Made by a program: the position numbers and the translations under genes. A stretch of 64,000 bases of DNA. Origin: Gluconacetobacter johannae (lineage in GTDB: Bacteria > Pseudomonadota > Alphaproteobacteria > Acetobacterales > Acetobacteraceae). Below, piece by piece: positions 53,493-61,231 of this stretch (its first letter is position 1; every line of letters starts with the position of its first letter). The notes beneath the pieces are model-generated. The model made no database searches, was not told where the DNA came from, and was given only the letters and a program-made list of their open reading frames with translations. The stretch is taken from positions 16,316-80,315 of the forward strand of contig NZ_BAQK01000109.1 in assembly GCF_025994435.1 (NCBI RefSeq), in the 5' to 3' direction.

Positions 53493-54071
53493 ATGGCCCG
53501 GCCCGCCGACCCCGACCTGCGGCCCCGGCTGCTGGAAAAAATCATCGCCTATGTCCGCGAAAACGGGGTGGCGGCGTTTTCGCTGCGGCCGCTGGCGGCG
53601 GCGATCGGGACCAGCCACCGGACGATCCTGTATCATTTCGGATCGCGCGAGCAGTTGCTGTGCACCGTGTTCGACACGATGCGCGAGGCCGGGGCGCGCG
53701 AGATCGAGGCCCGCCTGCCCACGCATGGCGACCCGCGCGCGATCTATCGGGCGCTGTGGCGGCATCTGGCCAGCCCGGAGATGCGCCCGACGCTGCGGCT
53801 GTTTTACGAGATGTACGCCATCGCCACGCGCGACCCGCGGCGGTTCGGCGATTACGCGCGGCGCACCGCGCACTTCTGGCTGGAGACCATCAGCCTGCGC
53901 TTTCGCAACGCCGGCGCGTCGCCCGAGCGGGCGCGGCTGCTGGGCGGGATGACCATCGCGCTGCTGCGCGGCGCGACGCTGGAACTGGCCGCGACCGACG
54001 AGGCCGAGCGCCTGACCGGCGTGGTCGATGCGTTTTTCGACCTGCTGCCGCCGGCGGGCGAGGGGGCATGA
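53493..54071 (+). CDS. TetR/AcrR-family regulator
   Basis: 192 residues from the ATG at 53493, chosen because GGAGG sits seven bases upstream; the ATG at 53475 lies inside the operator palindrome. The N-terminal helix-turn-helix reads ENGVAAFSLRPLAAAIGTSH, then RTILYHFGSREQLL. The C-terminal ligand domain is variable. Its stop codon overlaps the next gene's ATG, so it is cotranscribed with the acyltransferase-like membrane protein it probably controls. Confidence 0.92.
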   Translation: MARPADPDLRPRLLEKIIAYVRENGVAAFSLRPLAAAIGTSHRTILYHFGSREQLLCTVFDTMREAGAREIEARLPTHGDPRAIYRALWRHLASPEMRPTLRLFYEMYAIATRDPRRFGDYARRTAHFWLETISLRFRNAGASPERARLLGGMTIALLRGATLELAATDEAERLTGVVDAFFDLLPPAGEGA

Positions 54072-55240
54072 GCCGGCCAGACCGCATCGAAAGCATCGAC
54101 GCCGCACGCGGGGCGATCATGCTGGTCATGGCGACGGATCATGTGAACGCGCTGGTGGTGCGCCGCCATTCGGTCGAATTCTGGGCCGGGGCGTGGACGC
54201 GGTACGGCGCCGGCGCGGCCGACCTGCTGCAACTTGGGTTCCGGCTGCTGTCCGACCTGTGCGCGCCGGGCTTCTTCTTCTGGATGGGCGCGGGGGTCGC
54301 GCTGCTGGCCGGCCGCCGGGCGGACTGGCCCGGCCGGCGGCTGGCGGGGCATGTGGCGCTGCGCGGGCTGGTCCTGGTGCTGCTGAGCTGGGTCGTCGAG
54401 GTGCCGGCGTGGGTGGTGGGCATCCATGGCGACCGGACGGGCGCGCATCCCGGCGGCTGGCCCGGCGCGGGGCCGGCGATCGGCCTGCCGGTCACGGTGC
54501 TGACCACGCTGGGGATCTGCACGATGGTGCTGGCGCCGATGCAGCCCCTGGCGCGGCCCCTGGTGCGGCGACGCGCGGCGATGGTGCTGCCGGCGATGCT
54601 GGTGCTGGCGGGGCTGTGCGTGCTGTCGCCGTCGCTGTTCCTGCCCGATGACGCGGGCCAGCCGGTGGGGATGCCGGCGCGGCTGGCGCTGGTGGCGGGG
54701 CAGACGGGCGGGCTGTATGTCGAATATCCGGTGCTGCCCTGGCTGGGGGTGGCCCTGCTGGGGCACATGTTCGGCCAGTGCCTGGCCGGGTGGCGGGCGG
54801 CGACGCTGCGGGCGGTGGCGTGGATCGGCGTCGCCTGCCTGCTGGCGGCCATCCTGCTGCGCTGGCATGGCACGTTCGGCAACCTGCGCCCGCCGCGCGA
54901 CGGGTCGTGGCGGGAATTCTTCAATCTGGTGAAATACCCGCCCGCGCCGGTGTTCGTGCTGGCGATGCTGGGGGGCAACCTGTGCCTGTTCCGCGCCCTG
55001 TCGCATCCGGGGTGGCTCGGGCGGTTCTGCGCCGGGTTCGGGCGGGCGCCGCTGCCGTTCTACCTGGCGCATCTGTGGCTGTTCGCCGTGATCGGCGCCG
55101 TGTTTTTCCCGATGGGCACGCAGTACGGCGTGGGGGTGCTGGTCTGGCTGGCCGGGCTGTGGCCGCTGCGGCGGCTGTGCCTGGGCTTCGCCCGGATGCG
55201 GCGGAACAGGCCGGCGTCGTCGTGGGTGCATCTGTTCTGA
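54068..55240 (+). CDS. DUF1624 / acyltransferase-like membrane protein
   Basis: 390-residue polytopic membrane protein with about ten hydrophobic segments. The N-terminus RIESIDAARGAIMLVMATDH is the signature of the DUF1624 (heparan-alpha-glucosaminide acetyltransferase-like) superfamily, where the motif's Asp-Ala-x-Arg starts TM1. Substrate unknown; an acyl transfer across the membrane is the family expectation. Part of a tetR-DUF1624-DUF2834 transcript. Confidence 0.85.
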   Translation: MSRPDRIESIDAARGAIMLVMATDHVNALVVRRHSVEFWAGAWTRYGAGAADLLQLGFRLLSDLCAPGFFFWMGAGVALLAGRRADWPGRRLAGHVALRGLVLVLLSWVVEVPAWVVGIHGDRTGAHPGGWPGAGPAIGLPVTVLTTLGICTMVLAPMQPLARPLVRRRAAMVLPAMLVLAGLCVLSPSLFLPDDAGQPVGMPARLALVAGQTGGLYVEYPVLPWLGVALLGHMFGQCLAGWRAATLRAVAWIGVACLLAAILLRWHGTFGNLRPPRDGSWREFFNLVKYPPAPVFVLAMLGGNLCLFRALSHPGWLGRFCAGFGRAPLPFYLAHLWLFAVIGAVFFPMGTQYGVGVLVWLAGLWPLRRLCLGFARMRRNRPASSWVHLF

Positions 55241-55258
55241 AAGGGCGAGGGGGCATCA

Positions 55259-55597
55259 ATGAAAATACGGCATCTGTACCTGGGCCTGTGCGTGCCGGGG
55301 GTGATCGTGCCCTATGCGTTCTTCCTGCCCTGGCTGCTGGACCACGGGCTGGGCGGCGGGCGGTTCCTGCGCGACCTGGCGGCGAACCGCATCAGCCTGT
55401 TCTGTGCGGCGGATGTGGTGGTGTCCGCGATCGTGCTGTTCCGCTTCGCGGGGGTGGAGCGCAGGGAAGGGCGGCTGGCGCGGGTGTGGCCGGTCTATGC
55501 GGCGACCCTGCTGGTGGGGGTGTCGTTCGGCCTGCCGCTGATGCTGTATCTGCGGCAGGCGCGGATGGAGGGCGCGCACCCCGAGCGCGAAGGTTAG
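55259..55597 (+). CDS. DUF2834 small membrane protein
   Basis: 112 residues, three hydrophobic segments (LYLGLCVPGVIVPYAFFLP; ISLFCAADVVVSAIVLFRF; VYAATLLVGVSFGLPLMLYL). Matches the small DUF2834 family. It lies 18 bp after the acyltransferase-like gene and is preceded by AAAGGGCGAGGGGG, a good ribosome site. Function unknown. Confidence 0.8.
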   Translation: MKIRHLYLGLCVPGVIVPYAFFLPWLLDHGLGGGRFLRDLAANRISLFCAADVVVSAIVLFRFAGVERREGRLARVWPVYAATLLVGVSFGLPLMLYLRQARMEGAHPEREG

Positions 55598-55622
55598 AGC
55601 GAAGCCGTCCGCGCATGGGGCG

Positions 55623-56192
55623 TCACTGGGCGGGATGAGGCGTGTCGAGCAGATAGACCATGCCGGCGCGCAGGCCGTCGGAATCCCCGGCGGGGGCCAG
55701 GCGGACCTTGCTGCCCACCCGCAGGCGGTCGAAGGCGTCGCCCGCGACGCTGGCGCGGTCGAAGGTGACGTCCTGCCCGTCGTCGGTCGCGATGACGCCG
55801 CTGCCCGCCGCCGCGTCCAGCAGGGTGATCCGCCCGCGCGACAGCGGCGACGGGCGGGACGCGGCCCGGTCGCCGCGGGTGCGGACATGGTCTTCGAGCC
55901 GGCGGATGGCGGCGTCGAAGGCGTCGCGCACCGCGACGTACGGATCGGCATGGGCCGGGTCGCGCGGGTTGTCGTGCGAGACCGCGATGGTGCCGCCCGG
56001 GGCGAAGATTTCGATGGTGGCCGAATACAGGTAGCCCCGGTGCTGATGGCGGTGCAGGGCGGCGATGGTGACGTGGCATCCCACGATGTCGTCCTCGAAC
56101 CGGTCGAGGCGCGCGGCGCGGGCGCGGATGCGGGCTTCCAGCGCAGGGGAGGGCTCCAGGCCCTTGAAGGTGATTTGCAGGGGAACGATCAT
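55623..56192 (-). CDS. HPF/RaiA-type ribosome-associated protein with OB/CSD-like tail
   Basis: 189 residues from the ATG at 56192. The N-terminal 110 residues match the HPF/YfiA domain (LQITFKGLEPSPALEARIR, then beta-alpha pattern ending in FDAAIRRLEDHVRT), which binds the ribosomal A site. The C-terminal part (GRITLLDAAAGSGVIATDDG, then VTFDRASVAGDAF) has the beta pattern of a cold-shock domain. This two-domain form is known from proteobacteria and differs from long HPF. Probably stress- or stationary-phase related. Confidence 0.82.
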   Translation of the reverse strand: MIVPLQITFKGLEPSPALEARIRARAARLDRFEDDIVGCHVTIAALHRHQHRGYLYSATIEIFAPGGTIAVSHDNPRDPAHADPYVAVRDAFDAAIRRLEDHVRTRGDRAASRPSPLSRGRITLLDAAAGSGVIATDDGQDVTFDRASVAGDAFDRLRVGSKVRLAPAGDSDGLRAGMVYLLDTPHPAQ

Positions 56193-56446
56193 GGGCCTTG
56201 TCCTCGTGGTTCGAGGCGCGCCCCGAGGGGCGATAGGGGCAGTTCCGTTCCATGGAAACGTGAGGGCGGGCGTGCGGTTCCGATGGAGTTGGCGGCCAGG
56301 GCCGGGATGGCATGACGCGGGAGTATGCCCAGCCTGACAAAAAAGCTTCTTACCGCAAGGTGGCTCCATGCGTTACACTATGACACGGATCAAACCGCAC
56401 GCACGGCGCGTGGGTGTGTTGGACGATCCGGAACCGGAGACAGACG

Positions 56447-56635
56447 ATGCCGGCACAGACCATCAAGAGGGACGGCCCGTCCGACGCGCCGCCCCGGGCT
56501 GTCGTCTCCGTCCCGGCCGAGCCGACGCCCGCCGTGTCGGCCGCCGAGGCCGAACGTCGGGACCCCGCCACCCGCACCCCCGCCCAGATTCACGCCGCCC
56601 ATCGCGCGCGCCTGCGCCGCGTCCGCCGGCGCTGA
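56447..56635 (+). CDS. Possible small basic protein
   Basis: A 62-codon frame from the ATG at 56447, rich in Ala, Pro and Arg, ending IHAAHRARLRRVRRR. It follows a GGAGACAGACG ribosome-site-like run. Low complexity and no family; it may be a real small protein or a high-GC chance frame. Placed between the HPF-like gene and a repeat. Confidence 0.35.
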   Translation: MPAQTIKRDGPSDAPPRAVVSVPAEPTPAVSAAEAERRDPATRTPAQIHAAHRARLRRVRRR

Positions 56636-56647
56636 GGGTTTGGCTCC

Positions 56648-56717
56648 TAAGGCGCTCTGAGAGGCCTGCGTGCGATGGAGCGGAACAGCCGTCGAATCTG
56701 AGCGACAGATGTCCATG
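56648..56717. repeat. Imperfect direct repeat, left copy
   Basis: Shares GCGATGGAGCGGA.CAG.CGTCGAAT.TG.GCGAC.GATG with 57709-57779, near 80 percent over about 65 bp, in the same orientation. The two copies flank the gene at 56839. Likely remains of a mobile element. Confidence 0.7.
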
Positions 56718-56838
56718 CTTCTGACGCGGAAAGAGGCGCCTCGACATCGCGGGTGAGGCGTCTGCGTCGTCGCGGGGCTCCATCAATTGGCTTCCTCGGC
56801 CGGGAACGAGCCCCGTTCCCGGCGCTCATCACCCTCTT

Positions 56839-57537
56839 TCAGGCAATGCCAGAGTTATTTTTATTGCCAGAGTTGTCTTGATTATCCGAAATCTGGAACA
56901 ATTGGTCGATCAGGTTCCTTTCATCGGTCCGCTTCGCGGAAACCGGATCAAAGGCGGACGTGGTCGAAGCGACGATGCTGCCCGATCCGTCGCCTCCAGA
57001 CGGCGACTCGGTGGCCCCTTTGCTTCCGGAGGGCGTGAACGAACTGGAAAAGGTTGCGAATTCGATTGTTCCATCGGGCTTTTCGGCCCATGCGACCGGG
57101 CCCTGTGAACCGCTCGACTGCGGGATGAATTGCGCGAGCAAGCTCGCGGTCTCCGTGTCCGATTCTCCATCGGCCGATTGTCCCGCAGCCGTATAAAGAG
57201 CGGACAGGGACATCGTGGAGACGTCGACCTGCTGCCGATAATTGCCCGATATGGCGTCTGGTCCGTACCCCGTGTCCTCTCCGTCGACCATTTCGTTGGC
57301 GGCGCCGACCCATCCGCCGCCCACAGCCACCATCACGGCGGGTCCGTAGCGGTCATATTCCTTTGTCGAGGTGGAAAGACTGACCGACAGCGTTGATCCG
57401 TCCCCGGAGGTTTTCGTCACAGTCGTATCCGAGGCCGTTTCCGCCGTCGGTTTCGATGTGTTGCTAATCAGATAACCTATCTCCTGGCTCAAGGCCCAGG
57501 CATTGTAGGTCATTTCCCCCGATGCCGTTATTGGCAT
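56839..57537 (-). CDS. Hypothetical protein between direct repeats
   Basis: 232 residues, rich in Ser, Thr, Gly and Asp, without signal peptide. It begins MPITASGEMTYNAWALSQEI and ends with a Ser/Gly/Asn tail (DNQDNSGNKNNSGIA). Composition suggests a secreted or surface-type effector-like protein or a phage/element cargo gene. No family is recognised. Flanked by the direct repeats at 56648 and 57709, so it may have been inserted as a unit. An AT-rich, gene-free stretch of about 350 bp lies upstream. Confidence 0.6.
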   Translation of the reverse strand: MPITASGEMTYNAWALSQEIGYLISNTSKPTAETASDTTVTKTSGDGSTLSVSLSTSTKEYDRYGPAVMVAVGGGWVGAANEMVDGEDTGYGPDAISGNYRQQVDVSTMSLSALYTAAGQSADGESDTETASLLAQFIPQSSGSQGPVAWAEKPDGTIEFATFSSSFTPSGSKGATESPSGGDGSGSIVASTTSAFDPVSAKRTDERNLIDQLFQISDNQDNSGNKNNSGIA

Positions 57538-57708
57538 TCCCTTGGTTTTTCCTCCCTATCTAACAAGGTAGCCCGATTTCTCTACTTATCGTGCAAAAAG
57601 CGCTCCAGGAATGTCAGGAAATGGTAGCCGACACGGGGCGATTACACGGCTGATGCATAAATAAAGCTCGTTTTTGTGTTTATAAGGCTATTGCATGCAT
57701 TGCGGGCC

Positions 57709-57779
57709 GTAAAGCGCTCTGGAGAAGTTTGCGGGCGATGGAGCGGAGCAGGCGTCGAATATGGGCGACCGATGTTCAT
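57709..57779. repeat. Imperfect direct repeat, right copy
   Basis: Right-hand copy of the 56648 repeat: TAAAGCGCTCTGGAGAAGTT then GCGATGGAGCGGAGCAGGCG. Lies inside the otherwise gene-free 57538-57893 stretch, whose first 170 bp is AT-rich and should hold the promoter of the 56839 gene. Confidence 0.7.
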
Positions 57780-57893
57780 CGGGTCGATTGTCGTAAACCA
57801 GATGAACCACAAATGACGGAAATCACTCAATATCATTTTCCGGCAGCCTCTCTGGCGCGGGGGCGGCCCGGCGGGATCCGTTTCGGGCGGCGG

Positions 57894-58274
57894 TCAGGGG
57901 ATGTCGCCGGAGGTGCGGCAGACGGCCTCGATATTGTGACCGTCGGGGTCGAGGATGTAGGCGGCGTAATAATCGGGCCCGTAGGCGGGGCGCAGGCCGG
58001 GCGGGCCGTGGTCGCGGGCGCCTGCCGCCAGCGCGGACAGATGGAAATCCTGCACCATCGCCTGGCTGTCGGCCGTGAAGGCGACATGGGTGCGGCCCAC
58101 CGGGGCGTCGTGCAAGACCAGCCAGAAGAACGGCGCGTCGCCTTCCAGCCCATAGCCGGCATAGGATGTCTCGTCGCCCGCGGTGCAGGCCAGGCCCAGC
58201 GTCGCCAGGACCCGGTCGTAGAAGGCGCGGGCGCGTGGGATGTGCGTCACCGCGATCGAGACATGGTCGATCAT
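57894..58274 (-). CDS. VOC-fold (glyoxalase-like) protein
   Basis: 126 residues with the VOC pattern: IDHVSIAVTHIPRARAFYDR at the start and a terminal AAYILDPDGHNIEAVCR. His near residue 3 and Glu near 115 are metal-ligand candidates. Similar to lactoylglutathione-lyase-like proteins of unknown substrate. Distinct from the VOC gene at 7.2 kb. It is transcribed away from the MITE-like element at 58412. Confidence 0.85.
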   Translation of the reverse strand: MIDHVSIAVTHIPRARAFYDRVLATLGLACTAGDETSYAGYGLEGDAPFFWLVLHDAPVGRTHVAFTADSQAMVQDFHLSALAAGARDHGPPGLRPAYGPDYYAAYILDPDGHNIEAVCRTSGDIP

Positions 58275-58411
58275 GACCGGCCCCCGTGTCGTCCGGCCAG
58301 GCCGTCATCCGGCCTGGGTCGGCGCAATATATCGGCGCGATGATGGCATGGCGGCGCGGCGGACGGCGATCACGCCTGTGCGACGGCGAGGGTTCGTGAT
58401 CGCGCCGTTCA

Positions 58412-58541
58412 GAGCCTGTTTGAAAATGTGGGCTGGCGCGCGAGAGCGGAACGCAGTGAAGCGCCCGGCGTGTGTTTTCGAGCACCGAGGCGCAGGAAAC
58501 GCGCGTCGGATCGCCGCCGGCGCGTATTTTCAAACAGGTTC
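58412..58541. mobile_element. MITE-like element B (130 bp)
   Basis: Terminal inverted repeats of 16 bp with one mismatch: GAGCCTGTTTGAAAAT on the left and ATTTTCAAACAGGTTC on the right, flanked on both sides by TCA (perfect 3-bp TNA target duplication). The interior has no gene and shares CCCGGCGTGTG, GAGCACCGA.GC.CAGGAAACG and GCGCGTCGGATCGCC with element A. The right-hand TCA is also the stop codon of the small membrane-protein gene. Confidence 0.88.
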
Positions 58542-58778
58542 TCAGCGCTGGCGCAGGGTCCGGGCCAGTTGGTCGGCGCGGCGGTCGGCGGCGCGGGCGT
58601 TGATGACCGCGAAGGCGTGGGCGACGCCGATGGCCCACAGCAGCACGCCCGGCACCACCATGAAGAACAGGCCGACCAGCGAGGCGAACCAGACCAGCCC
58701 GTTCAGCACTGCCTGGAACGGACGACCCGCCAGCAGCAGCCCCAGGGGCGAACAGAACAGGCTGATGAAATAGAGCAT
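58542..58778 (-). CDS. Small membrane protein
   Basis: 78 residues from the ATG at 58778. Two hydrophobic segments (LYFISLFCSPLGLLLAGRPF; NGLVWFASLVGLFFMVVPGV), then LLWAIGVAHAFAVINARAADR, then an Arg-rich tail. Size and pattern recall small YqaE-type proteins, but the family match is not secure. The stop codon lies in the target duplication of the MITE-like element, so the insertion may have changed the natural C-terminus. Confidence 0.65.
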   Translation of the reverse strand: MLYFISLFCSPLGLLLAGRPFQAVLNGLVWFASLVGLFFMVVPGVLLWAIGVAHAFAVINARAADRRADQLARTLRQR

Positions 58779-58811
58779 GGGGCAGGACCTCTTGGAATCG
58801 GGGGGGGCATG

Positions 58812-58893
58812 CCTCAGGGTGCTGCCCTGAAACCCGCCAAAGGCCATCGGCCTTTGGAAACCAATCTGTTGATCCGGGGCCGGGGGTCAAGGG
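58812..58893. repeat. Multi-hairpin intergenic repeat, copy 7 (partial)
   Basis: CAGGGTGCTGCCCTG, AAAGGCCATCGGCCTTT and a degraded third module (GGGGCCGGGGGTCAAGGGGCC). The rest of the 58779-59140 stretch holds an A-run (GGATCGAAAAAAAATCCC near 58960) and probably the promoter of the flavoprotein gene; no gene is seen there. Confidence 0.75.
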
Positions 58894-59140
58894 GCCGAGG
58901 CCTGCCGGCGGATCGTAATGTTGCGGAAGGATAACGTCGGCGTCGGGGATCGAAAAAAAATCCCGTGCCGTAAATCGAGTTTGATATTCGGCCCGACAGG
59001 ACGCCCCGTCGCGCCCGTTCCGAAAATATCACCGCTGAAAGCGGGAAGGCCGATACTGTGGGGCGGCGTTCTCTCTTTACAGCGGTTCCGGTGGTGTCTA
59101 TCTGGCCTGATCGAAGACACGGGAGCCGGTGCGGGACGCC

Positions 59141-60382
59141 ATGAGACGCAGGCAAATATTCGCGGGCGGGATTGCGCTTGGCGCACTGGGGGCTCCGGCG
59201 GTGCGCGCTCTGGTCGGTCCGGCCGGCGCGGTCACGGGGGTGGCCGGGGTTTCGGATACGGGCCCCGGTTCCCGTCTGGCGCCGTTCCGGCCGCGGGCGG
59301 ACCAGATCACGGCGATCAAGGTCTGCCTGCGTCCCTTCCGGGCCGCCGGACCGCGCCTGGATGTGGAACATGTCGCCGGCAAGACCGTCATTCACAATTA
59401 CGGCCATGGCGGCTCGGGCTGGTCCTTGTCCTGGGGGTCGGCGAACATTGCCGTGGGCAAGGCGGCGGCGATGCCGGACCGGCGGATTGCGGTGATCGGC
59501 TGCGGCATCATCGGGCTGACCTCGGCGCTGACGGCCCTGCGCGCGGGTTTCGACGTGACGATCTATGCGCGCGACCTGTTGCCGCACACGCGGTCGGTCC
59601 GCGCGAACGGAAGCTGGACGCCGGATTCGCGTATTGCGCTGACCGCGCAGGCCGGCCCGGCCTTCGCCGACCTGTGGGAGCAGATGGCGCGCTATTCCTG
59701 GGCGACCTATCGCGATTATCTCGGCCTGCCCGGCAATCCGATCGAATTCGTGGACTCTTATGTCATGGCCGACGCGCCGCCCGAACAGGAGCAGGGGCCG
59801 GACCTCGCGAAGCCGACCTATACCACCACCGGCAGGCCGCAGCAGAGTGCCGAGTTCGCGCAATATGGCGCGCGTATTCGCGACATCATTCCCGCCGAAA
59901 CCGCGCTGGCCGACGGGACCAATCCCTTCGGCGTGGCCTGGGCCCGCCATGCGCCGCTGATGATCTATAATTTCGGCGCTTACGGGCATCTGCTGCTCGA
60001 AGAATTCCATCAGGCCGGCGGGCGCATGGTGGTCCGCGAATTCCATACGCCGGCCGACCTGGGCGCGCTGCCGGAGAAAACCGTCATCAATTGTCCGGGC
60101 TATGCGGCGCGGGACTGGTGGAACGACGACAGCGTGATCCCGGTGCGCGGCCAGACGGCGTGGCTGCCGCCCGATCCGACGCTGCATTATGGACTCGACT
60201 ACCGGGGGGCTGCGATGATCGCGAAGTCGGACGGCGTCATGATCCAGGGCTACGACCTGGACCGGCTTGGCGAAATGGCCGGCGTGGGCAACAGTTTCGA
60301 GCATCCGGACCGTGCGGAGGCGGAACGTGCCGTCGGCGTGTTCGCCGATCTGTTCTCCCGGTCCCAGGCATGGCGAGGCTGA
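59141..60382 (+). CDS. D-amino-acid-oxidase-like flavoprotein with permuted motif order
   Basis: 413 residues from the ATG at 59141 (MRRRQIFAGGIALGALGAPA is a Tat-like or Sec signal). The DAAO C-terminal signature appears first (TVIHNYGHGGSGWSLSWGSA, about residues 80-100). The FAD-binding Rossmann motif IAVIGCGIIGLTSAL comes after it at about 115. In ordinary D-amino acid oxidase the order is the reverse. Later blocks are TVINCPGYAARDWW and VIPVRGQTAWLP. The substrate is unknown. The next gene is a c-type cytochrome, suggesting electrons pass to a periplasmic acceptor. Confidence 0.82.
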   Translation: MRRRQIFAGGIALGALGAPAVRALVGPAGAVTGVAGVSDTGPGSRLAPFRPRADQITAIKVCLRPFRAAGPRLDVEHVAGKTVIHNYGHGGSGWSLSWGSANIAVGKAAAMPDRRIAVIGCGIIGLTSALTALRAGFDVTIYARDLLPHTRSVRANGSWTPDSRIALTAQAGPAFADLWEQMARYSWATYRDYLGLPGNPIEFVDSYVMADAPPEQEQGPDLAKPTYTTTGRPQQSAEFAQYGARIRDIIPAETALADGTNPFGVAWARHAPLMIYNFGAYGHLLLEEFHQAGGRMVVREFHTPADLGALPEKTVINCPGYAARDWWNDDSVIPVRGQTAWLPPDPTLHYGLDYRGAAMIAKSDGVMIQGYDLDRLGEMAGVGNSFEHPDRAEAERAVGVFADLFSRSQAWRG

Positions 60383-60387
60383 CCCGA

Positions 60388-60807
60388 ATGACCCGTCTGC
60401 TTGCCGCATGCCTGCTGCTTGCCGCCTCGGCCGCGCCCGCCATGGCGCGTCCTGCCGCCGCGCGTCCGTCCTATACGGCGGAGCAGGCCGACCGGGGGGC
60501 GGCGCTGTACCAGGGCGCCTGCGCCATGTGCCACGGCGCCAGCCTGGGCGGCGCCTTCGACGTGCCGCCGCTGACCGGGCGCTTCGTCATGAACTGGGCC
60601 GGGGCGCCGCTGTCCGATCTTTTTGGCTACATCCGGCGGGCCATGCCGCAGATGGCGCCGGGCACGCTGTCCGCCGACGACACGGCGTCGCTGGTCGCCT
60701 TCCTGCTGCGGCAGAACGGAACGGCGCCCGGCGGGACGCTGCTTGCCGCCCGCCCGCAGGCGCTGACACGGGTGGTCTTTCCCTTTGCGGGCAGCGGGGC
60801 GCATTAA
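60388..60807 (+). CDS. Exported c-type cytochrome
   Basis: 139 residues from the ATG at 60388 (or 60370, overlapping the previous gene). Signal peptide, then one CXXCH haem site (GACAMCHGASLGG) and a distal Met in the MPQMAPG segment, typical of class I monohaem cytochromes. It follows the D-amino-acid-oxidase-like gene with 5 bp or an overlap. The pair resembles the flavoprotein-cytochrome dehydrogenase arrangement frequent in acetic acid bacteria. Confidence 0.88.
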   Translation: MTRLLAACLLLAASAAPAMARPAAARPSYTAEQADRGAALYQGACAMCHGASLGGAFDVPPLTGRFVMNWAGAPLSDLFGYIRRAMPQMAPGTLSADDTASLVAFLLRQNGTAPGGTLLAARPQALTRVVFPFAGSGAH

Positions 60808-60816
60808 GCGCGGGTT

Positions 60817-60875
60817 GCGCCCGAACCCGGCACGGGGCCTCGGCCCCTGCATCCCATCCGATCCCATCCGTTCTC
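60817..60875. repeat. Multi-hairpin intergenic repeat, copy 8 (degenerate)
   Basis: TTGCGCCCGAACCCGGCAC and GGGGCCTCGGCCCC with the tail TGCATCCCATCCG, like the copy at 52.3 kb. It lies downstream of the cytochrome gene. Confidence 0.65.
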
Positions 60876-60889
60876 GATCAGTCCGCGAT

Positions 60890-61231
60890 GAAAACGGACC
60901 AGGCGCCGATCGCCACAGCTTAGTCGTTTTGGTATCGGAATAATTTACCGGGACGTCTCATGGGGCGCATGAAAATAGTCTTTAAGTTCCTTGTGAACCA
61001 TGCATGGCGTTTGGCATGAAATTTTCCGGTTTCGTCAATCGTCTGGGCTCACAGTGAAAAATTTCCGCCATGTCCAGGGGTGGCGTGTAGTGGAATTCAA
61101 CCTCTAATTCTGTCTACCCGCAACATACGAATATTTACGGAAAGTTAAATGAAGTTTTTTTGACATAGTATAAATGATTAAAGAATTCGATTAGATGGCC
61201 GCGCATTGCGCGTCATTTTTGGAACGTCACC
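60890..61231 (+). promoter_or_regulatory. AT-rich leader of the TonB-dependent receptor gene
   Basis: No gene. The composition falls towards the receptor gene (TTTTTTTGACATAGTATAAAT near 61155-61175). TTGACA with TATAAT-like TATAAA is compatible with a sigma-70 promoter: TTGACA at about 61160. Spacing is short, so this is tentative. No clear Fur box. Confidence 0.4.

Noticed and set aside
58814..60409. 531-codon minus-strand frame
   Set aside because: Antisense to the flavoprotein and cytochrome genes, which have clear signatures.
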